Source: Hyphomicrobiales bacterium (GTDB lineage: Bacteria; Pseudomonadota; Alphaproteobacteria; Rhizobiales; Rhizobiaceae). From it: a stretch of DNA of 64,000 nt. Of this stretch, positions 45,898-54,268 are shown in pieces; position 1 is the first letter of the stretch, and the number at the start of each line of letters is the position of its first letter. The notes below the pieces were generated by a model. That model saw only the letters and a program-made list of their open reading frames with translations, had not been told where the DNA came from and did no database searches. Location: positions 156,771 through 220,770 of the forward strand of contig UCEZ01000011.1 in the NCBI GenBank assembly GCA_900471525.1. The letters run 5' to 3'. A program made the translations under genes and the position numbers.

Positions 45898-46563
45898 GTG
45901 ACCGAGGTTGTTTCTCCAAGATTAAGTATGGAAGGCGCAGGCGCGATCCTGCTTGACGCCGCCGGTGCTGTTTTTTCGGACGACGTCCAGGCGCGAATCT
46001 GGGCGGTGGCCGCTCAAATGCTTGGCGTTCCCGGCATCGCCGAAACCGTGCCCGGCATGAATAATCTGATGATTGTCTTTGATCCTCTGACGATCGCACC
46101 GGATAGAGTGGAGCGACTGTTGTGCGACGCCTGGCAGACGGTGGTACCCGATGCCGTTGCGGGCAGCGCTGTCGATATCCCCGTTGTTTACGGGGGCACC
46201 ACCGGCGAAGACTTGGTATCGCTGGCCGATCATGCCGGATTGAGTGTTGACGAGGTTGTGCGCAGGCATTCGGAGGCAGTTTATTCGGTCGCCGCGGTCG
46301 GCGCCATGCCGGGGTTCGTCTATCTTTCGGGGCTCGATCCACAACTTGCCATGCCGCGGCGAGCGGTGCCGCGCATGAAGGTGGAGATCGGCTCGGTGAT
46401 TATTGGCGGCGCGCAGGCCGGCATCATGCCGTGCACGGCGCCTTCCGGCTGGCACATCATCGGCAGGACCGAGGTTCCGCTGTTCGATCCGCTCCGGGAT
46501 CCGCCTGCAGCCTGCAGACCCGGCGACCGGATCCGCTTCCGGGTAGTCGAGGTGAAGCGATGA
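45898..46563 (+). CDS. pxpB: 5-oxoprolinase subunit B
   Basis: A 221-residue KipI/PxpB-type carboxyltransferase-domain protein. Typical elements are VPGMNNLMIVFDP, the IPVVYGG strand and GAMPGFVYLSGLDPQLAMPRRAVPRMKVEIGSV. It starts at GTG 45898. With PxpA and PxpC it forms cytosolic 5-oxoprolinase. Its stop overlaps the pxpC start as ATGA (46560-46563), indicating translational coupling. Confidence 0.92.
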   Translation: MTEVVSPRLSMEGAGAILLDAAGAVFSDDVQARIWAVAAQMLGVPGIAETVPGMNNLMIVFDPLTIAPDRVERLLCDAWQTVVPDAVAGSAVDIPVVYGGTTGEDLVSLADHAGLSVDEVVRRHSEAVYSVAAVGAMPGFVYLSGLDPQLAMPRRAVPRMKVEIGSVIIGGAQAGIMPCTAPSGWHIIGRTEVPLFDPLRDPPAACRPGDRIRFRVVEVKR

Positions 46564-47537
46564 TCGCGATACTGTCGACCGGTGCCGTCAATTCTGTCCA
46601 GGACCTGGGACGTACCGGCTATCTCGATGCCGGCGTCGGCCGTTCGGGGACGATGGACGCGCCAGCGCTCGAGATAGCCAATCTGCTGGTCGGGAACGAC
46701 AAGGGCGCGGCAGGTATCGAGGTTGCGCTGTTTCCGTTCCGGCTGCGGTTCGAAGCCGATGCGGTTTTTGCTTTGGCCGGTGCCGATTGCCCGGCGACAC
46801 TGGGTGACAGAGAGGTTTCCGGTTGGTGGGCGATGAACGCCAAGGCTGGAGACACGTTGACGCTCGGATTGCCGCGCTCCGGTGCCCGTGCGCTGCTCGC
46901 CTTTCAGGGCGGCCTTGAGGTGCCTCTTGTCCTCGGATCACGCTCCACCGATCTGAAGAGCGCTTTTGGCGGACTGGAGGGTCGCGGGTTGAACCGGGGT
47001 GACATCCTGAGCCTGGTGGACGGGCCACGCAAACCGCTGAAAATGGACGGCGGCTATGGCGCCGATCCGTCAAGCCTGCGAGGGCGTCCAACAGGCAAGG
47101 ATGATGTCATTGTGCTGCGTGTTCTGCCGAGCGCCGAATATGCCGCCTTCCCGGCGGCGGCCATCGCGCGTTTCCATGACACCGACTGGCTGATCACCAA
47201 TGACGCAAACCGCATGGGCTACCGCCTGAGCGGGCCGGAGCTTTCTCTGACCCGCAAGCTGGAGCTTTTCTCCCACGGTATCATGCCGGGCACCGTGCAG
47301 GTGCCGCCCAATGGCCAGCCGATCATCCAGCTTGCCGAGGCCAATACCTGTGGCGGCTATCCGAAGATAGCCAATGTCATCGAGGCGGACCTGTGGAAAC
47401 TGGCACAGGCGCCAGCGGGTGCACGGCTGCGTTTTGTGATGACCGATCGAGATGCAGCCGTTACGGCTCTGAGGCAGGAGCGCGCCTTCATGGCGGAGCT
47501 TGCTGCCTCCGTCAGCCTGATGCGCGGTTGGATGTGA
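46560..47537 (+). CDS. pxpC: 5-oxoprolinase subunit C
   Basis: A 325-residue KipA/PxpC carboxyltransferase subunit with the start STGAVNSVQDLGRTGYLDAG, GRSGTMDAPALEIAN and the C-terminal INEADxCGGYPKIANV-like segment (LAEANTCGGYPKIANVI). Together with PxpB it forms the ATP-using half of 5-oxoprolinase. ATG at 46560 overlaps the pxpB stop. The proline-racemase-family gene follows after 25 bp with its own start, so all three are likely in one operon. Confidence 0.93.
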   Translation: MIAILSTGAVNSVQDLGRTGYLDAGVGRSGTMDAPALEIANLLVGNDKGAAGIEVALFPFRLRFEADAVFALAGADCPATLGDREVSGWWAMNAKAGDTLTLGLPRSGARALLAFQGGLEVPLVLGSRSTDLKSAFGGLEGRGLNRGDILSLVDGPRKPLKMDGGYGADPSSLRGRPTGKDDVIVLRVLPSAEYAAFPAAAIARFHDTDWLITNDANRMGYRLSGPELSLTRKLELFSHGIMPGTVQVPPNGQPIIQLAEANTCGGYPKIANVIEADLWKLAQAPAGARLRFVMTDRDAAVTALRQERAFMAELAASVSLMRGWM

Positions 47538-47562
47538 CCTCTGAAAAATCCGGAGTGAAACG

Positions 47563-48597
47563 ATGAGATGGAAACGCACGATCCAGTTGCTGGATGTTCA
47601 TTGCGAAGGCGAAATCGGCAAGGTCGCCATCGGCGGCGTCCCGAAAATTCCGGGCAATTCAATCGCCGAGCAGTTGAACTACATCAACACCGTCGATGAC
47701 AGCCTGCGCCGCTTCCTCTGCCTGGAGCCGCGCGCCGCCTCGATCGGCTCCGTCAACCTGCTCGTGCCGCCGAAGCGACCGGAGGCGGATGCCGGCTTCA
47801 TCATCCTGCAGGCGGACCAGGCCCATGCCATGTCCGGGTCGAACGCGATCTGCGTCACGACCGCCTTGCTCGAATCCGGCATCGTCGAGATGAAGGAGCC
47901 GGAAACGGTAGTGATGCTCGATACGGCTGCCGGTATCGTCAAGGCCACGGCCACCTGCCGAGACGGCCGCTGCGAGCGGGTGAAACTCACCATGGTTCCG
48001 TCCTTCGTCCACGAACTGGATGTCGAGGTCGATACGCCGGACTGGGGTCGCATCAGGATGGATATCTGCTATGGCGGGATCTTCTATGCTCTGGTCGATG
48101 TCGCGCAGATCGGCACGACGATCGAAAAGGCCAATGCGCGAAAGATCGTCGAGGCCGGCATGATGCTGAAGGATCTCGTCAACCGCACCATTCCCGTCGT
48201 CCATCCGGAAATCCCGGAGATCAGGGGTGTCGCCTATGTGATGTTCCGCGATACCGAGGCGGATGGCACGGTGCGCACCTGCACGACGATGTGGCCCGGT
48301 CGGGTCGATCGTTCGCCCTGCGGTACCGGCAGCTCGGCCAATCTGGCGACGCTGCATGCCCGCGGGCTGGCGAAGGTCGGCGACATCTTCAAGTCGCGTT
48401 CGATCATCGGCTCGGAGTTCGAGGTGGGGCTGGACAGTGTGACCGAGGTTGCCGGACGGCCTGCAATCATCCCGACCATTTCGGGCCGCGGCTGGACCTT
48501 TGGCTTGCATCAGGTAGCGCTCGATCCGTTCGACCCGCTGGCGGAAGGGTTTGCGCTGACCGATACCTGGGGGCCGCAGGCCGGTGAAATCCGCTGA
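47563..48597 (+). CDS. Proline racemase superfamily enzyme, Ser/Cys active site
   Basis: A 344-residue protein of the proline racemase / hydroxyproline epimerase / trans-3-hydroxyproline dehydratase family. The second active-site loop DRSPCGTGSSA carries Cys253, but the first, normally MCGHG-like, reads MSGSN with Ser91. A Cys/Cys pair marks racemases and epimerases and Cys/Thr marks the dehydratases; Ser/Cys members have been noted, to my recollection as epimerase-like. Located right after pxpC, it may act on a cyclic amino acid such as hydroxyproline, proline or 5-oxoproline. The stop is TGA at 48595-48597. Confidence 0.88.
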   Translation: MRWKRTIQLLDVHCEGEIGKVAIGGVPKIPGNSIAEQLNYINTVDDSLRRFLCLEPRAASIGSVNLLVPPKRPEADAGFIILQADQAHAMSGSNAICVTTALLESGIVEMKEPETVVMLDTAAGIVKATATCRDGRCERVKLTMVPSFVHELDVEVDTPDWGRIRMDICYGGIFYALVDVAQIGTTIEKANARKIVEAGMMLKDLVNRTIPVVHPEIPEIRGVAYVMFRDTEADGTVRTCTTMWPGRVDRSPCGTGSSANLATLHARGLAKVGDIFKSRSIIGSEFEVGLDSVTEVAGRPAIIPTISGRGWTFGLHQVALDPFDPLAEGFALTDTWGPQAGEIR

Positions 48598-48728
48598 TGA
48601 GTTAGCGCATACTTACGGTTTGAATTTTAGGGTCATGCGTCGCGGTGGGCAGTCCATGCCCGCCCAACGAATTGCGCGGGGCTGATCCGGCGGAGCAAGT
48701 CGCAACCCGTTTCTCGGATGCGGTAGCC

Positions 48729-49616
48729 TCACTTCACGCGGCCCGTCTTTGCCAGAACCAGACTTGCCTGTTCGCTCGGTTCGATGCTGGCCGTGGTTGC
48801 CGTGTCGATCTGCGGGGCGATCTTGCCCTGAGCGAAACCGTCGCCCTTTTCTGCAGCCTTCGTGAACATTTCGGTGGCAGCAGCGGCGTTTGCAACCATG
48901 CCTTCGCCGCTTTCCAGCATCAGGCCGAGATTGACCATTGCATCGACATTGCCGCGGTCGGCGGCCAGCCTGTAGAAGTACGCGGCCTTCTGATTGTCTT
49001 CCGGGATCTGCGTACCTTCGTCCAGCATCACCGCAAGGTTGAAGGCGCCCAGATTGTCCTTGGCAACTGATGCCCGTTCGAACCATTGGGCGGCGAGCGT
49101 GCCATTGGCCGCCGTGCCGACGCCGTCGCGATAGGCGACGCCGAGATTGTAGGCAGCGAGGATATTTCCGGTGGCAGCGGCCTTCTGATAGAGCGCGAAT
49201 TCGGTTGCGTGGTCGCCGCGCTCACCGATCATGACGGCATAGTTCACCATCGCGACCGCATGGTTGCCTTCGACCGCCTTTTCAAGCATCGCCATGGCCT
49301 GCCCACGCTGGCCGGCGGCGTGGAGCACGCGGGCGAGTTCGAAAGTCTGTCGCGGGCCGCTGCCCTGGTTGTAGGCTTCGCGGCAAGCCGAAAGGGCAAT
49401 GCCGATTCGGATGTCTTCAGTCGCCACGGGACGAAAGGCCATGTTCCGCTGCAGGTCGTGTTCGCTGCCGGCTTCTGCGTCGCATTGGTCTGCCGGAAGC
49501 AGCGGCGAGGCGGCGTGAGCCGAGGGCAACGCGATTGCCGCGATCGAAAGCAGGCTTACGGCGGTGAGAAGGATCGCATTAACAACTGAAATGCGCTTGC
49601 TAGCTTCGTTTTTCAT
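48729..49616 (-). CDS. Exported Sel1-like tetratricopeptide repeat protein
   Basis: A 295-residue protein with a signal peptide (residues 1-35, ending SAHA). Four or more Sel1-type repeats follow: AVAMVNYAVMIGERGDHATE, ILAAYNLGVAYRDGVGTAANG, LGAFNLAVMLDEGTQIPEDN and VDAMVNLGLMLESGEGM, each about 36 residues apart. Sel1 proteins are usually protein-interaction scaffolds in envelope or stress signalling. The C-terminal tail is not repeat-like. It diverges from the FecR gene across 195 bp. Confidence 0.9.
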   Translation of the reverse strand: MKNEASKRISVVNAILLTAVSLLSIAAIALPSAHAASPLLPADQCDAEAGSEHDLQRNMAFRPVATEDIRIGIALSACREAYNQGSGPRQTFELARVLHAAGQRGQAMAMLEKAVEGNHAVAMVNYAVMIGERGDHATEFALYQKAAATGNILAAYNLGVAYRDGVGTAANGTLAAQWFERASVAKDNLGAFNLAVMLDEGTQIPEDNQKAAYFYRLAADRGNVDAMVNLGLMLESGEGMVANAAAATEMFTKAAEKGDGFAQGKIAPQIDTATTASIEPSEQASLVLAKTGRVK

Positions 49617-49811
49617 GGCGTTCTCCTTTGTATTTGTGCCACCCTATGGCGCAGGCCAGTCTGCGGCTGTTCCTTGGGAAACAGCGTTAGGCAGGGCCGT
49701 GGCGGATAAGAAGACACGCCGGTCGATACGGCATTGGGAATGGGCAGTGCTTTAGCCGCCTGCCGTTTCAGGAATGTTTCGGGAACCGGATATGAACAGG
49801 GAGCAAAGACA

Positions 49812-50453
49812 ATGACGCGAGATAACAATCTGCTGCGGCAAGCTCTTATCGGACGACGGACATTCATCGCCGGCTGCGCGCTGGTGGCAGGCGGCCTCGC
49901 CGCCATCCCGACACAGGCAAGCACCGTGATCGGCAAGGCATCGGACGTGCGCGGCAAGGTCAGTCTCAAGCGGGCGGAGAAGGAAGAGGGGCTGGCGACA
50001 GGCGCGCAGATCATGGACAACGACTTTGTTCGGACCGCCACGGAAAGCTTCGCCGACCTGCAACTCGATGATACGCGCATCCTGCTCGGCAGCGAGACGG
50101 AACTGCTCATCGACAGCTTCATCGCCGGCCAGGGCGGCACGATGGAGCTCGGCATGGGACAGATGGTGTTCGACCGGCCGGAAGGGCTGCCGAAGATCGA
50201 CCTCGCCCTTCGCACGACCTTTGGCATGATCGGTGTGCGCGGCACGAAATTCTTCGCCGGCCCGAGCCGTGGCGTCTTCGCTGTTTTCGTCGAGCACGGC
50301 CAGGTGTCGGTCGATGGCGGCGGCGTGCAGCGGCTGGTGGGTGCCGGCGAAGGCATCGAGATCGCCAAGCCAGGCGATGCGCCGACGGAAACCGTTGTCT
50401 GGAAGGAAGCCAGGATCGTCGAAGCTTATGCCAGCGTCGGTCTGACGCGCTGA
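49812..50453 (+). CDS. FecR-domain exported protein
   Basis: A 213-residue protein with a TAT-like N-terminus (GRRTFIAGCALVAGG then a hydrophobic run to ~40) and a FecR domain (about 60-175). It shows AQIMDNDFVRTATESFADLQLDDTRILLGSETELLID and GMIGVRGTKFFAG. FecR domains of this type commonly occur with CHASE2 cyclases, where they may sense periplasmic or surface cues. The ATG at 49812 follows GAGCAAAGACA. It converges on the adenylate cyclase gene with a 9 bp gap, so it is not in its operon but adjacent. Confidence 0.88.
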   Translation: MTRDNNLLRQALIGRRTFIAGCALVAGGLAAIPTQASTVIGKASDVRGKVSLKRAEKEEGLATGAQIMDNDFVRTATESFADLQLDDTRILLGSETELLIDSFIAGQGGTMELGMGQMVFDRPEGLPKIDLALRTTFGMIGVRGTKFFAGPSRGVFAVFVEHGQVSVDGGGVQRLVGAGEGIEIAKPGDAPTETVVWKEARIVEAYASVGLTR

Positions 50454-50462
50454 TATCCTGTC

Positions 50463-52319
50463 TTAGGCCTCGGTAGTGAACAGTTCCATTTCGCCAAAGC
50501 CGCGGATTTCGTGCATGCCGACCGAGCGCAGGTTGCGACCGCTTTGAACCGACGCTTCCGGCCCGACGCAGATGGCGGTTCCGAGAAACTTGTTGGCTTC
50601 TTGAAGCCGGGCGGCGAGATTGATCGCATCGCCATGCGCCGTGTAGTCGAGCTTGCCACCGGCACCGACCTCGCCAAGCACGGCAATCCCCGTTTCGATG
50701 CCAATGCGCGTGCGGCCGAACTGATGTTCGATGAAGCCCGGCCTGCGGCGCATTTCCTCCGTTAACGCGCGGATCGCCTCGGCGCAGTCGATAGCCTTGT
50801 TGACATGGTCGTCCAGGTCCTCCGGTGCGTTGAAGAAGGCGTGAACGGCATCGCCGACCACCTTGTCCACCATGCCGCCATACTGGGCGACAAGCCCGTT
50901 GACCTCGGCATAGTAGATGTCGAGCAGGGTCACGAGGTCGCGCGGCGCAAGTTTCTGCGACAGGGTGGAAAAGCCTTCGATATCGGTGAACAGCGCGGTG
51001 ACGGGACGCTCTTCACCAGCGACGCGATCGTCATCCGGATTGTCGATGTAGCGGGCAACGACGGATTGCGGCAGGTATTGCGAGAATTTGCTGCGCGCGG
51101 CGGATTCTGCGCGACGGACACGGGCGAACTGCAGCGTGCTGGTCGCGATCAGTACGAAGACCAAAGCCAGGCTGATGCTGACGGCATCGACCAGCAGAGC
51201 GGTGCCTGCGTAGATCGCCGCTGCTGCGCCGATCGTGGCGGAGATAGCGAGAATGCCCAGCAGCGCCGAGGTCACTGGTCGCAGACGCGTGGCGACCAAG
51301 GCGACCAGCAATCCGCCGATCAGGGCCAACACCGCTTCGAACAGCGGAAGCTGTGCCAATCTTTCAGGAATGAAGCCGGTGAGCACGGCATTGGCGATGT
51401 CGGCATGAATCTGAACCGAAGGCTCCAGCGGCATGGAAGCGGTGGAGCGCAATCCGCCGAGATTGGGCAAGCTGCTGCCGATGAACACCGTCTTGCCCTT
51501 GAACCGTTCATCCGGAACGTTACCGCTCAACACATCGCCAGCCGAGACGGTGCGTGCTTCGATGGCGGCAATCGGGCTGGCAGCAAAACGCAGGCTGCCA
51601 TCTTCGTCCAGTTCGATCAGACGGCTTTCAAGTTTCAGCCAGGCGGGTTGCCCGCCCAGGATCGGTGTACGGCCGCCCTCGGCCAATCGCGCTGCTTCGA
51701 GCCCCAGCGCCGGGTAGGGATCATTGCCGATGATCGAGAAGGCCTGCACCCTGCGGATGCGGGCATCCTCGTCGCCAACCAGAAACGCGGCTGCCGCCGA
51801 GCGCGATGCCTTCTGCAGAAAGCCGCAGGATGCCTCTGCACCATTGATGAACCAGAGTTCGGGAATCGTGATCGGTTTTCTGACGGCGACCGGCGGTACC
51901 GGCACCGGATGTTCGGGGCCGCCATCGGCAATCAGGAAGCCGAGAACCACCGGTACGCCGGAAATCGCCTGCGCCAGTGCAACATTGGATTGTTCGGCCG
52001 GATCGCAGGCGGTACTGAAAATGAAATCGACCGCGACGGCCTTGGCGCGCGCCTTCGTCAGCCGGGAAATAAGATCGGCGGTTTCCGAACGGCCCCAGTT
52101 CTTGGCTGACGTTTGCTGCACTGATTTGCGGTCGACGTCGATGACGGCGATCTGATCGGATTGCGGCGCCGGAACCCATTGAGTGAGGGAATCAAAGAAA
52201 AGCTCCCGCTGCGTCTCAAGCGCCGAGCCTGCATGGAAGAACAGCAGAAATGCGCTTAAAAGGCTTGCTGCCGCTCCGGCAAAGATCGGCCTGATCCGGG
52301 ACAGGCGGAAGCTTTTCAA
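50463..52319 (-). CDS. CHASE2-domain adenylate cyclase
   Basis: A 618-residue class III cyclase: TM1 (~10-30), CHASE2 sensor (~35-315), three more helices (~325-400), then the catalytic domain. Both metal aspartates (FTDIEG, Asp446; KVVGD, Asp490), lysine Lys486, Thr560 of LDYTAHGDA, Asn567 and Arg571 (INLAARL) are present, so it should be active; Thr at the specificity position suggests adenylate cyclase of the IIIb type. The TTG at 52319 has GAGGAA seven bases upstream and starts 4 bp after the crp-like stop, giving an operon crp-cyclase. Confidence 0.9.
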   Translation of the reverse strand: MKSFRLSRIRPIFAGAAASLLSAFLLFFHAGSALETQRELFFDSLTQWVPAPQSDQIAVIDVDRKSVQQTSAKNWGRSETADLISRLTKARAKAVAVDFIFSTACDPAEQSNVALAQAISGVPVVLGFLIADGGPEHPVPVPPVAVRKPITIPELWFINGAEASCGFLQKASRSAAAAFLVGDEDARIRRVQAFSIIGNDPYPALGLEAARLAEGGRTPILGGQPAWLKLESRLIELDEDGSLRFAASPIAAIEARTVSAGDVLSGNVPDERFKGKTVFIGSSLPNLGGLRSTASMPLEPSVQIHADIANAVLTGFIPERLAQLPLFEAVLALIGGLLVALVATRLRPVTSALLGILAISATIGAAAAIYAGTALLVDAVSISLALVFVLIATSTLQFARVRRAESAARSKFSQYLPQSVVARYIDNPDDDRVAGEERPVTALFTDIEGFSTLSQKLAPRDLVTLLDIYYAEVNGLVAQYGGMVDKVVGDAVHAFFNAPEDLDDHVNKAIDCAEAIRALTEEMRRRPGFIEHQFGRTRIGIETGIAVLGEVGAGGKLDYTAHGDAINLAARLQEANKFLGTAICVGPEASVQSGRNLRSVGMHEIRGFGEMELFTTEA

Positions 52320-52323
52320 GGCG

Positions 52324-53028
52324 TTATTCCTCTTCCGGTTCCGCAATCTTTTCCAGGCGGCCAATATGGCAGGTGATGACGCCGTCGGTCCGCTTGATGG
52401 CCGAGCTTTCCTCCAGCGCCAGAATGGCGCGATTCACCTTGGGGCGGCTGGCGCCAAGGATGCCGGCTATATCGGACTGGCTGAGGGTGAGGCGCAGGTT
52501 GGCGCTTTCCGGCAGTTCGTTGCCATGAATCTGCTTCAGCGTCGCCAGGAAGAAACGTGCCACGCGGGCATGCAGGTCATAGAGCGCGATCGTTTCCAGT
52601 CGGTCCGTCGTGTCACGCAGTTGCGTGCAGAGATAGCGGATGATCGATTCGGCGGCATTCGGCGTGTGAGTGATGAAGTCGAGGAACGCTTTCTTGCCGA
52701 TGACATAGCCCTCGGTCGCGGTGATTGCGGTGGCGTCTGCGGAGCGGGGCTGGTTGTCGAGGATGGCCATTTCGCCGAAGAGTGCGCCGGCCTCGATATG
52801 GCGCAACAGAAGTTCGCGGCCCTGCGGCGTGATGAGCGTCAGCTTGATCCGGCCGGACAGCACGGCAATCATGTAATTGCCTTCGTCGCCGCGCTGGAAA
52901 ATTACCGTTCCCGCCGTCCATTTGCGGTAGGTCGCAAGTGACGCGATCGCCGCGACCGTTTCCTTGTCGAATTCTTCGAAGATCGGAAAGGAACGCCAGA
53001 AGGCGGGACTCTTGTTGATTTCGCTCAT
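52324..53028 (-). CDS. Crp/Fnr-family cyclic-nucleotide-binding regulator
   Basis: A 234-residue regulator with a cNMP-binding domain (about 15-135) and a Crp-type helix-turn-helix (about 180-210, LSQSDIAGILGASRPKVNRAI). The phosphate-binding cassette FGEMAILDNQPRSA (84-97) keeps the Gly-Glu and Arg-Ser that bind cyclic nucleotide in CRP, so cAMP binding is credible. No Fnr-type cysteines are seen. The ATG at 53028 has GGGAAAGCAGA upstream. It is the first gene of an operon with the CHASE2 cyclase, hinting at a local cAMP circuit. Confidence 0.92.
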   Translation of the reverse strand: MSEINKSPAFWRSFPIFEEFDKETVAAIASLATYRKWTAGTVIFQRGDEGNYMIAVLSGRIKLTLITPQGRELLLRHIEAGALFGEMAILDNQPRSADATAITATEGYVIGKKAFLDFITHTPNAAESIIRYLCTQLRDTTDRLETIALYDLHARVARFFLATLKQIHGNELPESANLRLTLSQSDIAGILGASRPKVNRAILALEESSAIKRTDGVITCHIGRLEKIAEPEEE

Positions 53029-53321
53029 TCTGCTTTCCCCGTCCGCAGGTTCATTGCTACCCCATTGAAATTCTTCTCGCAGTATCACCGGTGTTGCAAC
53101 AAAAAACGCCATGGAAATTGGAATGCTTGCCATATGCCCACGCTGTTTCGGCGCAATCGCCGCTGCCGGTCTCACTCTATTGACGCTCGTCGTTCAGCGT
53201 TGACGACCTGCGCTCGTTGTCTACTTAATGTGAACGATGTGTTTCGTCCCCGTGGGCTGGCTCAATTTGGAATTGCTGATAAATCTGTCGTCAACAACGA
53301 ACCCAAACCGGAGTCTCTCCC
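53029..53321. promoter_or_regulatory. Crp-like / DoxX divergent intergenic region
   Basis: 293 bp holding the promoters of the divergent crp-like and doxX genes. A TTGCAACAA block near 53095 and AT-rich tracts near 53260-53300 were noted, but no palindrome matching the CRP consensus was found. A direct operator is therefore not supported. Confidence 0.4.
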
Positions 53322-53771
53322 ATGCCACAAAACGCTGTTGTCCTCGTTGGACGCATCCTGCTTGCCATTATCTTCATCATGTCCGGCTTCTCGAAGCTGA
53401 CCGACGCTGGCTCGACCGCCGGCATGATCGCCAATGCCGGCCTTCCGGCTGCAACGGCGCTCGCCTACCTCGCCGGCCTCTTCGAACTGATCGGCGGACT
53501 GGCCATCCTGGTTGGTTTCCAGACCCGTATCGCGGCATATCTGCTTGCCGCTTTCTGCGTGTTTACCGCTTTCGTCTTTCATAGCGGAGCAATTAACGTG
53601 CCGACCTTCTCTCCTGAGGCAAATGGCATGCTGAGCATGTTCAACCAGATCATGATGATGAAAAACGTCACGATCGCCGGCGGCTTCCTGGTTCTTGCGG
53701 CCTTTGGTCCGGGATCGATTTCGGTTGATGCTCGCCGCGGTCTCCCGGCTAACGTCCGCAGCGCCGCCTGA
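53322..53771 (+). CDS. DoxX-family membrane protein
   Basis: A 149-residue protein with four hydrophobic helices. The DoxX start VGRILLAIIFIMSGFSKLTD is followed by the conserved GLPAATALAYLAGLFELIGGLAILVGF and a third and fourth helix (YLLAAFCVFTAFVFH, VTIAGGFLVLAAFG). DoxX-like proteins are linked to respiratory or oxidative-stress membrane complexes; this member's partner is unknown. A strong terminator follows. Confidence 0.9.
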   Translation: MPQNAVVLVGRILLAIIFIMSGFSKLTDAGSTAGMIANAGLPAATALAYLAGLFELIGGLAILVGFQTRIAAYLLAAFCVFTAFVFHSGAINVPTFSPEANGMLSMFNQIMMMKNVTIAGGFLVLAAFGPGSISVDARRGLPANVRSAA

Positions 53772-53789
53772 TAATTGGTAGATTAAAAG

Positions 53790-53826
53790 AGGCCCGCCGG
53801 ATCATCCGGCGGGCCTTTTTGCTTTT
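53790..53826 (+). terminator. Intrinsic terminator after doxX
   Basis: A long GC-rich inverted repeat (AGGCCCGCCG / CGGCGGGCCT) with a short central loop, followed by TTTTTGCTTTTTTGG. It sits 19 bp after the doxX stop and also faces the end of the mutarotase gene, so it may act in both directions. Confidence 0.85.
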
Positions 53827-53839
53827 TTGGGCAAGAGTA

Positions 53840-54268
53840 TCAGGGGTAGATGACGCCCTTGCGCAGAATGACGTTCCCATAAAGCCGCGGCTCGCTGGTC
53901 TGGACCACGGTGTGCGCGGCGCGGACCCTTGGATAGAAATCGACGCCGAGGAGCGGTGTTACCGCGCGATCGGGTTCGTGCCTTTCACAGCAGGCGATGA
54001 TCTCCTGGTGCACCGGGTCCAGCGCATCGCGGTCCTGCTTGACCGTGGCGCGAAAGATCGCCTCCGGCACGAAGTCATCGATCGGCATAACGCTCAATAT
54101 CGCGTCGAGGACCGGGATCAGGTGATGCCCGTCGAGCCGGATCAGCCGGCGGCCATGTTCAAGGCCGGGATAATTGCCGTCGACCAGTGCGATTTCGTCG
54201 CCGTGGCCCATGGCCCGCAGTGTTGCTAGGAGTTCGGGGCCAAGCAACGGGTTCAGACCTTTCAGCAT
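53840..54268 (-). CDS. RbsD/FucU-family sugar mutarotase
   Basis: A 142-residue protein of the RbsD/FucU mutarotase family, which interconverts sugar anomers. It contains MGHGDEIALVDGNYPG, with the conserved histidine and aspartate, LIRLDGHHLIPVLDAI and the C-terminal RAAHTVVQTSEPRLYGNVILRKGV. The ATG at 54268 shares its first base with the TGA of the regulator gene before it (TGATG), giving tight coupling with frcR. In this locus it most likely prepares fructose or a related sugar for the adjacent pathway. Confidence 0.9.
   Translation of the reverse strand: MLKGLNPLLGPELLATLRAMGHGDEIALVDGNYPGLEHGRRLIRLDGHHLIPVLDAILSVMPIDDFVPEAIFRATVKQDRDALDPVHQEIIACCERHEPDRAVTPLLGVDFYPRVRAAHTVVQTSEPRLYGNVILRKGVIYP

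Noticed and set aside
53029..53321. CRP-type operator in the crp/doxX region
   Set aside because: No palindrome close to the TGTGA-N6-TCACA consensus was seen.
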